Assembly (NCBI GenBank): GCA_037178675.1
Contig: JAYMGJ010000283.1
Span: 1 to 64,000 of the forward strand
From: Scleroderma bovista
Taxonomy: Eukaryota > Basidiomycota > Agaricomycetes > Boletales > Sclerodermataceae
DNA length: 64,000 bases
Direction: 5' to 3'
Numbering within the stretch: position 1 is the stretch's first letter; each line of letters starts with the position of its first letter. Of the stretch, positions 21,944 through 33,264 are shown piece by piece. The position numbers and the translations under genes were made by a program. The notes under the pieces were generated by a model, which was not told the DNA's origin, searched no databases, and worked only from the letters and a program-made list of their open reading frames with translations.

Positions 21944-24900
21944 AGAGTGAGGATAAAACGGGCATCCTCGCTCTCGAGTCTTCATCGGACTTAGCTGTAC
22001 GAATTCTGGACTATAGACTTTCTTGCGCTACTACTCCTGCAGTGCAGGAAATATTTAAATACCGCATTGCTTTGTTACGTACAAAAATAGCGAAAACCCA
22101 CAAAAAAGTGTCTTCGGTAGTTTCTCCTGTTTCTGTTTCTCCTTCTCGCTACTCTGTGTTGTCTGTTGATACCATGGACTGTGACTCGGACTATACTACA
22201 CCTTCTAAGGGGGTCCCTGCAAAGGGCTCGGCGCCGGAAGTAAAATCGAGCGTGCTTAATTCCCGATCGAATAAAAATGTTTCTTCTCCTTCTTTGGCAT
22301 CTAAGAAACCGGAAAGTCCCGCCGGCAACTTGGAAGTTCTCATGGACTTACGAAGGTCCTTCACAATGGAACGTGAAGTGATGGTACCGGTCTGCATCCG
22401 CGGACCGCTTAACACTGTTAAAGTAGACGCTCTGCTAGACAGTGGCGCTACTGGTTGTTTTGTTGACAAGAGCTGGGCTCTTGATCGACGACTTCAGTTA
22501 TCTAAGCTGGTGAAACCCGTCCCTGTGCTTAACGTAGATGGCACTAGGAATCAGGAGGGTGACATCACACATTATGTATTGTTGACAGTTGGTATTGGGA
22601 AACATGCTGAAAAGCTGTGGTGTGCCGTCACATGCCTTGGAAAAGTGCCGCTTATCCTTGGCCACACCTGGCTTCAGAAGCACAACCCCGATATAGATTG
22701 GGTAACAGGCAAAGTTAATTTAACTAGGTGTCCTCTAGAGTGCAAGTCGCTTTTGGAAACACGCTTTGCTAAGTTATTACGAGAAAATGAGTCTCAGGAA
22801 ACTTGGGTACAAGCTTTGAAAGCTCATGAATCAAAGGTCACTATCGATGAGTCGACCCTAGAAGAAGCTCAGAAGCAGGTCCCTAAAGAGTACTGGGAGT
22901 TCTTAGATGTATTTAGTAAAAAGTCGTCAGAGCGCATGCCGCTAAGAAAACCTTGGGATCATGGAATTGATCTGAAAGAAGACTTCCCGCCCAAGAAGGG
23001 AAGACTTATCCCGCTCTCTGTTGATGAACAAAAAGAAGTCGAATCGTTCCTTGATGATCAACTCGCTAAAGGATACATTCGGCCTTCTATTAGTCAGCAG
23101 ACGTCACCGGTCTTCTTTATCCCGAAAAAGGACGGCAAGAAGCGCATGGTACAGGATTACCGTTACGTAAACGACTGGACGATTAAAAATAACTATCCGC
23201 TGCCGCTTATCTCTCAGCTTGTTGACAAGCTTAAGGGTTGTAAACTCTTCACGAAGATGGATCTTCGGTGGGGTTACAACAATGTGAGAATTCGCGAAGG
23301 CGATGAATGGAAAGCTGCGTTTGTAACGCATAAAGGGGCTTTCGAGCCATTAGTTATGTATTTCGGTCTCTGTAATTCACCCGCAACATTCCAGAAGATG
23401 ATGAATGAAATCTTCCACGATATGTCGGATGTATGCGTGGTGTATATTGACGACCTTATGATATTTACGGACACAGACAATCAGGAAAAGCATGATAGAA
23501 TCGTGCTGGAAGTTTTGAAACGTCTACGTGATAACGATTTATTTGTCAAACCTGAGAAGTGTCGCTTCAGAGTCACCGAAGTCGACTTCCTCGGTATGAT
23601 CGTGTCGCGTGAGGGTATCAAAATGGACCCTGAAAAAGTTAATGCTATTTTGAAATGGCCTGAGCCAACGAACGTGAAGCAGGTTCGCGCGTTCCTAGGT
23701 CTCGGCAATTTCTACAGACGTTTCATTAAAGATTATGCGATCATGGCTAGACCCATGACGGACCTTACGTGTAAAGATACAGTATTTAACTTTGGAGAAA
23801 AGGAACGCGCTGCGTTTGAAGCTTTGAAAGACGCCTTTACTCGTGCTCCAGTACTTCAGTACCCTAACCAGGACCGCGAATTCCGCCTCGAAACCGATGC
23901 GTCTGAGTTCGCCGTCGGGGGAGTGATATCCGTGAAGTGCGAAGACGGCGAATTCAGACCCGTAGCGTACATGTCACATTCCATGACGCCTCCAGAACGA
24001 AATTATCCTATTCACGATAAAGAGATGCTGGCCATTATAAAAGCAACTGAGGCCTGGCGCCATTATCTCGAGGCCACTCCTTATGCCTTTGAGATCTACA
24101 CGGACCATCATAATTTAACATACTTCACCAAGTCACAGAATTTGTCTAAGCGGCAAGCACGCTGGCAGATGTGGATGACGCGGTTTAACTATTCGCTTAT
24201 CTATAAGAAAGGAACCCAGATGCACGTTGCAGATCCGCTTAGCAGGCGATCGGACCATTACGTATCTAGTTCCGACGATAACAAGGACCAAGTCCTGTTG
24301 AACCCGGTATCTATTAAACTGATCGACGTCACCAGTCAGTCTTACGAAGAGCGACAGTCGCTCATTACGAACTTTCACGATACTCCTGTTGCTGGTCATA
24401 AAGGAGTAAAGGCTACGTATAACGCGCTCAGGAAGCATTATTCTTGGAAAGGGATGAAAGAGCAGATTCAAACCTACGTAAAGCACTGTCAAAAGTGCCA
24501 ACAGTCCAAGGTGTCGAATCAAAAGACTTCTGGAAGCCTTATCCCTCTCCCTACCCCTAGCGGCCCGTGGCTTGATGTCACTATGGACTTTACCGAGATG
24601 CCGGAATCCCTCGGTTACGATTATATATTAGTCGTGGTTGATCGGTTTTCCAAAGAAGTCGTGTTTGTGCCTTGCACTAAAGAGGAAACCGCCTTGTCAA
24701 CCGCTGAGTTATTTAGAGATCATGTCTGGTGTCAGCATGGACTCCCGTCTTCCGTCGTGTCAGACCGCGGATCGGTCTTTGCAAGCAACTTCCTGGGGGA
24801 GTTGTATAGACTTTTAGGCGTTAAAAGGAAAATGTCTACGGCATTTCACCCTCAGACCGATGGTCAAACGGAGCGGTTGAACCGCGAAATTAATCAGTAT

Positions 24901-25716
24901 CTCCGAACCTACGTCAACGATCGTCAGAACGAATGGGCCAAATGGATCAAGATTGCCCAGTTCGTTTGGAACAACACGGTCTCAGAGGTAACCACTGATT
25001 CACCGTTTGGAATCACACGGAGTTATTCCCCTCGTATGGGTGTTGAGCCGGTCGACACAGTAGCCCCAGCGGCTAAAGACTTTGCCGCCATATTTAATAA
25101 AGTTGTTGAGTCTTCTGAGAAAGCAAAACGTAATATGAAGCTTCAGGCGGATAAGCATAGAAATCCCGCCCCGAACTATGTTGTAGGCCAACAAGTTTGG
25201 CTTTCTACAGATAACCTTCGTATGCTAAATCGTGCTTCTAAGAAGCTCACGGAGAAGTGGATTGGTCCCTATGAGGTCGCTCGAGTAACCCCGAATGCGG
25301 TTGAGCTTAAGCTCCCGAAAACTCTTCGAATTCATCCAGTTGTGAATGTCTCTCGAGTTAAACCTTATCTAGGTCCTCTTCCCGGCCAACCCGTGTCTCG
25401 GCCTGGTCCGGTACATGTCTCTGAAGAACGCGATGAAGAGTACGAAGTGGACTATGTTGTAGCCTCTCGTATTTATAAAAGACAGCTCCAGTATCTGGTA
25501 CACTGGAAAGGATACGAAGAACATGAGAGAACGTGGGAACCCTTGTCAAACTTAAAGAATTCTCCTCTGGCAGTCGAGCGCTTTTACCGAGAAAACCCCT
25601 CTGCTCCTCGGAAACTTCGTATGGCCCGAACGGACTTTGACTCGTTATTTAGTCGTATTCCCGAAAACCTCACGGTTTGCGACACTCAGTTCTGCAGTCT
25701 GGAATCCTGCACCTGA
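21931..25716 (+). CDS. pol: Gypsy-A pol: protease, RT, RNase H, integrase, chromodomain (about 1261 codons)
   Basis: Read from the frameshift site, the frame is open to TGA at 25716. Protease: LLDSGATGCF, Asp codon at 22438. RT: KMDLRWGYNNVRI and YIDD with Asp codons at 23449 and 23452. RNase H: LETDASEFAVGG at 23896 and the later YTDHHNLTYF. Integrase: HHCC part (HDTPVAGHKGV to CQKCQQSK, about 24376-24510), catalytic D, D and E codons at 24586, 24763 and 24871. Then the GPY motif (KWIGPYEV) and a chromodomain (YEVDYVVASR to ERTWEPLSNL, about 25441-25600). All catalytic residues are present. No ATG is suitably placed, which supports expression only as a gag-pol fusion. Confidence 0.92.
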   Translation, partial: FKRLKSEDKTGILALESSSDLAVRILDYRLSCATTPAVQEIFKYRIALLRTKIAKTHKKVSSVVSPVSVSPSRYSVLSVDTMDCDSDYTTPSKGVPAKGSAPEVKSSVLNSRSNKNVSSPSLASKKPESPAGNLEVLMDLRRSFTMEREVMVPVCIRGPLNTVKVDALLDSGATGCFVDKSWALDRRLQLSKLVKPVPVLNVDGTRNQEGDITHYVLLTVGIGKHAEKLWCAVTCLGKVPLILGHTWLQKHNPDIDWVTGKVNLTRCPLECKSLLETRFAKLLRENESQETWVQALKAHESKVTIDESTLEEAQKQVPKEYWEFLDVFSKKSSERMPLRKPWDHGIDLKEDFPPKKGRLIPLSVDEQKEVESFLDDQLAKGYIRPSISQQTSPVFFIPKKDGKKRMVQDYRYVNDWTIKNNYPLPLISQLVDKLKGCKLFTKMDLRWGYNNVRIREGDEWKAAFVTHKGAFEPLVMYFGLCNSPATFQKMMNEIFHDMSDVCVVYIDDLMIFTDTDNQEKHDRIVLEVLKRLRDNDLFVKPEKCRFRVTEVDFLGMIVSREGIKMDPEKVNAILKWPEPTNVKQVRAFLGLGNFYRRFIKDYAIMARPMTDLTCKDTVFNFGEKERAAFEALKDAFTRAPVLQYPNQDREFRLETDASEFAVGGVISVKCEDGEFRPVAYMSHSMTPPERNYPIHDKEMLAIIKATEAWRHYLEATPYAFEIYTDHHNLTYFTKSQNLSKRQARWQMWMTRFNYSLIYKKGTQMHVADPLSRRSDHYVSSSDDNKDQVLLNPVSIKLIDVTSQSYEERQSLITNFHDTPVAGHKGVKATYNALRKHYSWKGMKEQIQTYVKHCQKCQQSKVSNQKTSGSLIPLPTPSGPWLDVTMDFTEMPESLGYDYILVVVDRFSKEVVFVPCTKEETALSTAELFRDHVWCQHGLPSSVVSDRGSVFASNFLGELYRLLGVKRKMSTAFHPQTDGQTERLNREINQYLRTYVNDRQNEWAKWIKIAQFVWNNTVSEVTTDSPFGITRSYSPRMGVEPVDTVAPAAKDFAAIFNKVVESSEKAKRNMKLQADKHRNPAPNYVVGQQVWLSTDNLRMLNRASKKLTEKWIGPYEVARVTPNAVELKLPKTLRIHPVVNVSRVKPYLGPLPGQPVSRPGPVHVSEERDEEYEVDYVVASRIYKRQLQYLVHWKGYEEHERTWEPLSNLKNSPLAVERFYRENPSAPRKLRMARTDFDSLFSRIPENLTVCDTQFCSLESCT

Positions 25717-25727
25717 GGGGGGAGTAG

Positions 25728-26098
25728 TGTTACGGTCCGACTTTTTATCTTATCTAATCTACGGTTAGATAGCGTTTATCTTATCTTAGTGTACAACCTC
25801 TATCTTATCTACCTAGTCTAGACCTGTACCTCGTGCTGTACACGCTGCCACCCTTGACATCATTACGCATAGCCTTAGCTCCACAATGATGTCATTACGT
25901 AGCCTTCCACCTGCACGTAGCCTCATGGATAGCCTCGCGTAGCCCTCGTGTGTAGTAGTATATATACCGTGCAATCCAGCACCCAGAGGCTCCCCATTCG
26001 AGCTCATCTTGGGTTATTGCTCTAGATCCTCGCGTCCTATTTCCTCTCAGAGTCTCGCGTGTAGTTGGGTCTTAGGTGTTCTGCCTAGGGTCATCTCA
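25728..26098 (+). repeat. 3' LTR of Gypsy-A
   Basis: 371 bp, the same ends as the 5' LTR, followed by TCTTG (26099-26103). The only difference I noticed is C for T in the sixth line of the motif region (GATAGCG against GATAGTG). Confidence 0.95.
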
Positions 26099-27890
26099 TC
26101 TTGTGCGATAGATGACTGTCTGCATTGGCATTCATCTCTCGCATCAGGATAGTCTTCTTGTGCGATAGATGGCTACGATGAGGGTCCGTCGTGCTTATCC
26201 TTCGCATAAGGATCATTCGATATAGGCGTTATCTTCCATGTTCACTGTACCAAACCTGTTTGGTGCGTGACAGCGCATGGAATCTGGAAGGCGGAGCGTA
26301 AAAGAGAGGGAGCCTACTTGTGCAATGATAGTGTAGGGACCCAGATTCTTCTCTGATAGCTTTTTGGATGGTTGTGTTGACCAGAAGTATTTGGCTTTCA
26401 CGTACACTTGGTCGCCAACCTTGAAGTCCGGTGCTGGAGTACATTTGGCATCAGCCGGACCTTGGTAGTGAAGTTGTGCATTGGCCATTTCTTCTTGAAG
26501 GTACTGATGCAGTGACTCAAGGTCGACTGCATAGTCACGAGCCCGTGCAGAGGTCATATCGTGTTCTGGGTAGACGGAGATGTTAGGATAATAACCTTTG
26601 TTAGCGAAGAATGGAGAGACTCCAGTGGTAGCACTAGGTGCATTGTTGTAAGTGAACTCCACCAATGGGAGTAGGTCCGCCCAGTTGTCCTGCTGGTAGT
26701 TGCAGTAGATGTGGAGGTACTGTTTGAGTGTCTGATTGGACCGCTCTGTCTGGCCATCGCCCTCCAGGTGGTAACTGGAGGCACATGTCGAGGGCATTTC
26801 CAAGTGACTGGAAGAAGTGGGAGATGAACTTGGTACTGCGATCTGAAGTGACGTGGGCAGGAACACCATGCTTAGAGAATACATGGAGTAGGAAGAGTTT
26901 CACAAGCTCTGGGCTAGTGATGGTGTCGTGAGTAGGAATGAAGATGGCCTGTTTAGAGAGCCTATCTACTATGACCAAGATAGCTGTGAATCCGGTAGAG
27001 GCAGGGAGCTGCTCTGTAAAGTCCATGGATATGGAGTTCCAAGGTCTTTCCGGGACGGGGAGCTGTTTTAGTAACCCGTAGAGTCGATGGCATGGTGTCT
27101 TAGCTCAAGCACAGGAGGTGCATGACCAGACATAGTCCTTGACGAAGGTCCTGAGACCAGGCCAGGTATACTTATGCCAGATTAGTTCCAGAGTCCGGTT
27201 TTGCCCAAAGTGGCCAGAGAGTGGGTGATCATGGTGATACCAGAGTACCCGGAGATGGAGACCGTCCAGGTCCAGTACATAGATGCAACCATCTAGGCAG
27301 AGGAATCCTGCCTCATCTGCGGACCAGCAAGAGTCTGGAGGGTCAGTCTGGGCAATGGGGTCTGAGGGGAGAGCAGATAAGATGTCATTGTGGAGTGTCT
27401 CCACGTCCATGATGGCAACTGCTCAGCAGAGGACCGGGAACTCTAAAATAGTTGGGCGAAGGGAGTTAGTCAGTTGTTCTTGGGTGAACACCGGCCTGAG
27501 ATTTTGGGGATTAACCCAGGCATAGCCACTATCCCCCTCTTTGGGGTAGACGTTCCATCGTCTAGTGAGAGCATCCGGCTTGGCACCGAGTTTTCTGGGG
27601 CGGAAACAAATGACAAGGTTAAACTGGGAGAGAATTCAGACCACCAGGCTTGCCGGCGGGAGAGGACTTTGGAAGTAGAGAAATACTCCAGGTTTTTGTG
27701 GTTGGTGATGATGTCAATAGGGGAGGCAGAGCCTTCAAGGTAATGGTGCCAGTTCTGGAATGCCTCGAAGATGGCAAGGAGTTCCTTATTGTGGGTGTCG
27801 TAGTTCAGTTCCGGAGCAGTCAAGGTCCAGGAGTAGAATGCTACTGGACGGATCTCTCTGTCGGAGCCAAGAGGTGTGGGAAGAAAAGAC

Positions 27891-28276
27891 TCAAGACACT
27901 AACATGCAAATTCTCAACAGGGGGGAGGGGGGGCGTGACCGTTACTGTAATGCAGAACTAAACCATATTTAGAAATGATTTGTCACATGGATCTCACCAG
28001 ATCTGGGACCCCAGAACTGCCTAGTTACGAAGGAATCACTACTCATTTGCAAGTAAACGAAGTACACAAAATGCTCAGACATGGATGAGTGTGACACAGA
28101 CAGACTGTAAATGACACCTAGACAGCACAGGCAATGCACAAGTAACGAATGTAGCTCAAACAAGTCTTCAGTGGCTGAGACGACCCCTCTTTGTATGCGT
28201 TGTAGCTGCAGACGAAGGATGAGTGTCCGATCAACACTTCAATGCATGCACCATCCCGGCAGGCCGAATGTTCTCT
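27891..28276. other. Junction region, no gene seen
   Basis: Homology to Gypsy-B ends near 27890. A G-rich run (gggggaggggggg, about 27920) follows, then sequence that may be the 3' untranslated region of the zinc-finger family gene on the minus strand. I see no coding frame. Confidence 0.3.
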
Positions 28277-31200
28277 TTATCTTGAATCTTCGTGAAAGGC
28301 ACACGAGGAGGGATACCAAACTTTCAATTCTTCAGTATTTGACAGTGCCATTGCCTCATAGATGTCCTGGGGGAGGGGAAGACCGTCTGCTTTGCCTGGG
28401 TGGGCATACTCTGGGTGACAGTCCGTCAAGTGCGCTTCCATGTTGTAGCACCAGATAGCTGGGCGGGTATCTGTCTCCTTACCCGGATGGTGACACAGAG
28501 TGCAGATGATTGGCACGTTGCGACAAGGGCAGTTGCCCAAGCCCTTGTTGGCACTTCCATATTGAAAAGGTTCCATGCAAGGGCATTGTGTCAACCACTG
28601 GGTGCTGTGCGAGAGAATTTTCATGGTCAGTGCACAGTCGGCCTCTCTGCATCGACCGCAGAAACCACATGGCAAGGGCCCACTGATGGGGTTTGTAACA
28701 TCTTCAGGTACTCCATGTGCAGCTCGTAGTATGTGCCCACCCATGTGTGAATGCAGGTCCGACTTGATATTCTCGTTGCAAACCGGGCATGTCCCAGGAG
28801 CTGATTTTCCTCTGGAGGTGGTGAGGATCTCTGTGCCCGCATTGCAAATGAGTTGTTTAAGACCTGCCATGAGAGACCTGTGAGTATCAAATACTAGTGT
28901 CTACTGAGTTTTTCGACGTACCATCCAATGACTGGTATGGAAATGAGTCACATGTGGCGCTGATTGAAGGGAAACTGGACAATGCAGTCTTCTGTGTAGT
29001 GACTCGGCCCCAGAGCAGCGTGATAGCTGTCTCAAGCACTGTAGAGACTGTCCTGTCTCTAGGTGTGTAGAGTTGCTGATAGTAGTACTGACACTGGACT
29101 CTCTACCTTAGCTTATGTAGGCTTGTATTAGCTTACTAAGCAATCTCCCTCTTTCCTCTGTATATGTTTGAGCTCAGTCCTGGAGTGACTGAACACCTCT
29201 ACTCTCCCTACTTCTCTTAGTCTCCCCGTCCCTTGGGAGTCTTGCCAGACCTCCAGAAGCTCCTGGGTCAAATGCACCTCATCTGAGGGAGCAGCCACCC
29301 AAACACTTTGTTGTCTTTTCAGTGCCTCGGTAGTCAATGCCCATGTTGTGTTGTTGGTGTTCACCTTGGATTGATCTTCAGGTGCCAAGTGGGCTGAGGC
29401 AGTGGCCATTGATGGATTCATGACAGTGACGAGGTGGCCAGAAATGCTAACAGAGACAACACGGGCAGTTTTCACTTCTGTTCCGGGTACCACAGATGCA
29501 GCTTTGAGATAGCCGCCAGTCCACAACCAGAGAGAGTCGGAGCTAGGAACGGGACTTGTGACAGAAGGCTGCAGGACCATGATGTTGCCAGTGACTTTGA
29601 TCCCGCCTTGTGGCAACATAAGTGTTGCTGTTTTGACATGGCCACACGCTGAGCTCCCTTGTGCAATATGTGTAGAATGAATGAAGGCAAGCCCGAGGGC
29701 CTTGTTGTGAGTGTGCACAAGTGATAGAAAGACATCACCAACAACGAAATGATTGCCATGGAGGATTTGTCCCATCTCCAGGTCATTCAATCTTTTGTTG
29801 GCTGAAGTGTATCCTTGAACACGAAGAAGCTGGACAGTAGATTTGGGGAGAAGTCAGGTGTTAGGAGGAGACAACAGATGCTCTGCTTGTGAACCCATTT
29901 GTGGTCATCGCACCAAAGGTAATCCTCGGCACACATGCCAGGACCTGATGGAGGCATGGTTGGGGATGGTGCATCAGTTGCCGAGTGAGTAATGGGGACA
30001 GTAGTGCTAGCTGGATCGCAATTGAGTGCATCGAGTTCATTCTTGACAGCTTTGTCAAAGCTGATTTCAACTTCATCTTCTGGGTCGTCTCCAGATCCTC
30101 TGGTATCTATTTTACCTTGTGTATTTCCAGTATTTGCGCTGTTGAGATCATATGGATCATCTTCCGTAGTTGTCTGGACTGTAGGAGGGACATGTGCCAA
30201 GCGGCGGGCATCTACCAAGTCTTCATTATTGTCGTTGTCATCGATGCTGGGGTATTTTGCATCTCCAAAGACACAGAGAATGTCTATGCCTGAGCTCAAA
30301 GTGAAAAAAGTGTTGAAGTTGTATGCAGCAAGCGGGACCTTGGATGTGTGCAGAATGCCCAGCACTTTCTCTTTACCCTGATGCCAGCAGTTCGGGAGGT
30401 TACAGTTACCAGCTGTTGTATCACCGACCCAGTTGGCATGGCTGATGTGATCAACACTTTCCTTGCGGTTCATATTCAAGCATCAATGACCATGGCAGAT
30501 GTCTGGATGACGAGAATAGATGTCACCGATGTCATGCATGGCACAAAGGCGGTCAATAACCTGTCGATAGTTGAATGTGTTGTTGTGCCCTCCTGACATG
30601 CACATCAAGGTGAAGGTAAGTTCAAGTGCGTTGTCACCAAGATCAAGGAGAGAGAAAGCGATTGAGGGATTAAGCTTTTGTTGCTTTGCGACACAAAAAA
30701 CAGCATTTTTCACCATTGTCTGGGAATCATAGTAGAGTTGGTTGGGGATAAACTGACAACGTTGGTCATGGTAAAGCACGTAGAGAAGATGCGCAAAACA
30801 GCTTAAGTGGGTGATTTGCTCAGATAGCGACAGCTTGATGTTAATGAATGGTTCAAGGAGATTCTCGCATGTGTAACCAAAAACCCTCAAGTCTTTGAAG
30901 TCAGCGACAATGTTAACATCAGGGACAGATCCCAAAGGCATGAATGGTGGGAGAGCTGGATTGATCTTTCCAAGGGCAACAATTGCAGACAAGAGTTCAA
31001 CAGCGCGTGGTACGTCTTGGGGATCATCCAGATACAAAAGCTTTTGAGCAGTTGCTTCATTGATACCATCAACTAGAGGGAGATAGCACTCTAGCATGAA
31101 TGTGCTGATGCACTGTCCATGGTTGAGCGAGACACCTTTTGTTCCACGGATACACGTGCTGAAGCCTACAGAAGGTGGCACCATTAACAATAGAAAGGAT

Positions 31201-32620
31201 AACTCAGGTGAAAGTACTCACGTTTAATGATATGTTTGTAGTCAAAGTCGAGAGTTACCCCCTCGTCACCTGTGTAGAGGTTCATGCCAGGAAGGTTGGA
31301 TAGAGTACCATAGAGTGGAGATGTGATGGGGAGTCGACTCTTAAGGAAGACCCTGTGGCCGGCTTTCCGTCGTGTTGCATCACCATCCGTTGCAAGGGAC
31401 CAGAGTGGTCCTATGTCCTCTTCACCACCTGCTGCCCGCCAACCATCGATGACTGTATTAAATACAAACTCCATGTCTGCAGCATCTTCGGATTTGCAAG
31501 TTGGTGCAGCGAGAATGGGTATAGTCTGTTCTCACCGAAGAGATGTGCACCAATGATGGTGACCTCCTTACCGAGGTGGACCTTTCCAGACTGCAGAGCT
31601 GTGGCAATGTTGATTGCAGACTGATAGTTGTACAATGTGGGGTCAACAAGGTGGGAATGAGTCCAACACAACCCACCAATGTCATTGGCCTTTGGCAGAT
31701 AGACTGCAGCTTCTTCAAGCACTGTTTCATCAATGAGAAGGCTGACACCACGACGGGTGGTTGGACCAGTGTGTAAGTGAGGTGCTACAATCATCTCTTG
31801 GATATTTTTCTTTATAGTGCCAACTGAGATGCAGCCAATAGTTGCTGTGATCTTGATGAATGACATCTTGGTGTGAAGCATGCGAAGAGATGGTAATGCG
31901 AGGTGCTTGCTAAGCGCATAGAGGAGGCTTCTCCCCCCAAGGCGATAAACAAGGAGAGCAAGGTCAGTCATCTCAGCAGTATGGCCACGTGGCTGATATC
32001 CTCTCTCCAGAGCATCCTCGATCATGTGGATAATTGTGCGTACACTTGCTCATTGTGAAGAGCAATCTTGAGGAACTGATGGAGCCATGGAATATCGGCT
32101 TATGAGAGGGCCATCATGAGGGAGTTGTGATCTTCGAGATTTGACAGCATGCGCTCGAGTTTTTGCCCATCATTGAGGCTCTGTAAAAGCAAACCTGGTG
32201 AGAGACATATGAATTGGTTAGAACACAGTACGTACCTGGAGTTTAAAATCATTTAGGACTTCATTGTGTTCCTCCGAAAGAGAAAGGAATTGGAGAGGCA
32301 TGAGCAGTGAATACCGCATGTGGGGCTTTCGTTCACTGGCATTCTCTGCAAGGGACTCCACTTGAGATGCGAGTAGACTGCAAGGGAAGCAGGTCTGACT
32401 TCCAACAATAGCAGTGCACAAACAATTAGGGGATCATATGCATAAGACACCTTTACTGAGCTCGACCTCGAAAGGGAGCTGATCAGGCCCATGACGGGTG
32501 CAAAGCCAAGGGAAGTTAGCAGTGATGGGAGTGCCTGGGATGATTGGCCAGTTGCTGTCATCGAGGATAAGGCCATGGCAGCCTGTACACAATGCAGACT
32601 GCAGTGATTTGGATGGCTCG
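28277..32620 (-). pseudogene. Agaricomycete multi-copy gene with C-terminal zinc fingers, decayed (possible transposon protein)
   Basis: The 5' end is cut by R2-b near 32620. Exons on minus: to 32237, intron 32182-32236, 32181-31222, intron 31166-31221 (both GT-AG), then 31165 down to about 29302, and a last part of about 28880-28277 behind another likely intron. Conserved parts: LLIDETVLEEAAVYLPKAND, SLATDGDATRRKAGH, LDFDYKHIIKR, LYYDSQTMVKN. The C-terminal part has a C2H2-like CPVC...H...H and the motif CGFCGRCREADC. Breaks: TAA at 32100-32102, frameshifts near 32035, 31521 and 29790, TGA at 30483-30485, and a 262-bp insertion (29040-29301). The spaced D/E residues hint at an RNase H-fold transposase, but this is a guess. 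Confidence 0.65.
29040..29301 (+). repeat. 262-bp TG...CA repeat inserted in the zinc-finger gene
   Basis: TGTAGAGACTGTCCTG to GCAGCCACCCA, flanked by AGCAC (29035-29039) and AACAC (29302-29306), a 5-bp duplication with one transition. A second copy in the opposite orientation is at 38102-38370 inside Copia-2. It is probably a small solo LTR or a TRIM-type element. Confidence 0.6.
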
Positions 32621-32874
32621 AGTTGAGATGGTGTAGAGAAACGAAGGAGAAAAGGAAGAATCATTTTTAGTGCCCAAATGTCAAATTTAGGTGCCCAGTG
32701 CTGGCATTCCAATATTTTGAATAGCTCTGCCGTTTTTGAAGCTATCAATCATGTGACTATACCATCATGGAGCCTAGACTGTGGTCTATCTGCCTGTCAA
32801 GTTCTGACGTAAATCCATTTATTTCCCACAGAGATATTCCACCCACAATCCAGGCACCCACTTCATCACTCACT

Positions 32875-33264
32875 ATGGAGTCCACATTTTCTCTGAAACA
32901 TTTCTTCGCTATTGCAGCAGACCTCAACTATGTCCTGCTCTTGGGACAGCCTCTCCCTGAGCTCCTGTGTACTGTCTGGTACATATCTTCCCAGCCTGCT
33001 CCCTCAGTCCCTCTTGTTCTTGGTCAGCACGTTCTCCTCGTCAGTCCTGCATCGCGCACGTACTTTCGTCGTCTCAAGTCTATCGTTAGACGTGAAAATT
33101 CATACCTGGTCGTCTCTGTGTCTCCTGAGTCCTCTGCATATGGTCCTTTCATCCCAGAGTCCTGTCACATCCATCTCCCTCTATCATTCATCTCGCTTCC
33201 CTGGACATGTCAAATCTGCTATTCATGTTTCACTTCCCTGCTATCCCACAACAAACACGAATGA
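32875..33264 (+). CDS. Conserved R1/R2 ORF in R2-b (129 codons), function unknown
   Basis: The frame starts MESTFSLKHFFAIAADLN. An upstream in-frame ATG at 32767 would add 36 codons, but R1 copies do not all support it. It differs from the R1-c protein at roughly a quarter to a third of residues, yet it is open throughout, and many of the base differences are at third codon positions. Confidence 0.4.
   Translation: MESTFSLKHFFAIAADLNYVLLLGQPLPELLCTVWYISSQPAPSVPLVLGQHVLLVSPASRTYFRRLKSIVRRENSYLVVSVSPESSAYGPFIPESCHIHLPLSFISLPWTCQICYSCFTSLLSHNKHE

Larger units (their letters stand above)
19763..26098 (+). mobile_element. Intact, young chromodomain Gypsy element (Gypsy-A)
   Basis: 6336 bp with two 371-bp LTRs (19763-20133, 25728-26098; TGTTACGG...CATCTCA) that differ, as far as I can see, at a single base. 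Target duplication TCTTG is at 19758-19762 and 26099-26103, inside R1-b. Gag and pol are both open. Gag-protease-RT-RNase H-integrase-chromodomain order marks a chromovirus (Tf1/sushi-like group). The purine tract GAGGGGGGAGTAG precedes the 3' LTR. It is the youngest insertion of its nest and possibly still mobile. Confidence 0.95.
17832..26272 (-). mobile_element. R1 repeat, copy R1-b (2100 bp), split by Gypsy-A
   Basis: Without Gypsy-A and one copy of its TCTTG duplication the repeat is 2100 bp, the same length as R1-c. It is flanked by GCGC (17828-17831 and 26273-26276). On the minus strand it runs from TGTCACGCACCAAACAGG to TTTGACTCACA. TATTTAAA lies at 18386-18393. Its 130-codon ORF gives the same protein as that of R1-c, so the two are recent relatives. 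Confidence 0.85.
17510..27890 (-). pseudogene. Gypsy-B pol (RNase H, integrase, chromodomain), split by R1-b and Gypsy-A
   Basis: Two parts flank the R1-b insertion: 26277-27890 and 17510-17827. Reading down the minus strand: RNase H (AFYSWTLTAPELNYDTHNKE, then a frameshift near 27625), TGA at 27423-27425, the integrase zinc part (YHHDHPLSGHFG...CTSC), TGA at 27105-27107, the integrase core (SISMDFTEQLPAS, VTSDRSTKF, GDGQTERSNQ near 26750) and LSEKNLGPYTII. After the insertion comes IHPVFHVSQLKLA and a chromodomain-like end (LLYLVHWSSYKGTDEETSWL). Gag, protease and RT are missing. The target duplication of R1-b (GCGC) lies in a codon between the two parts. Confidence 0.85.
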
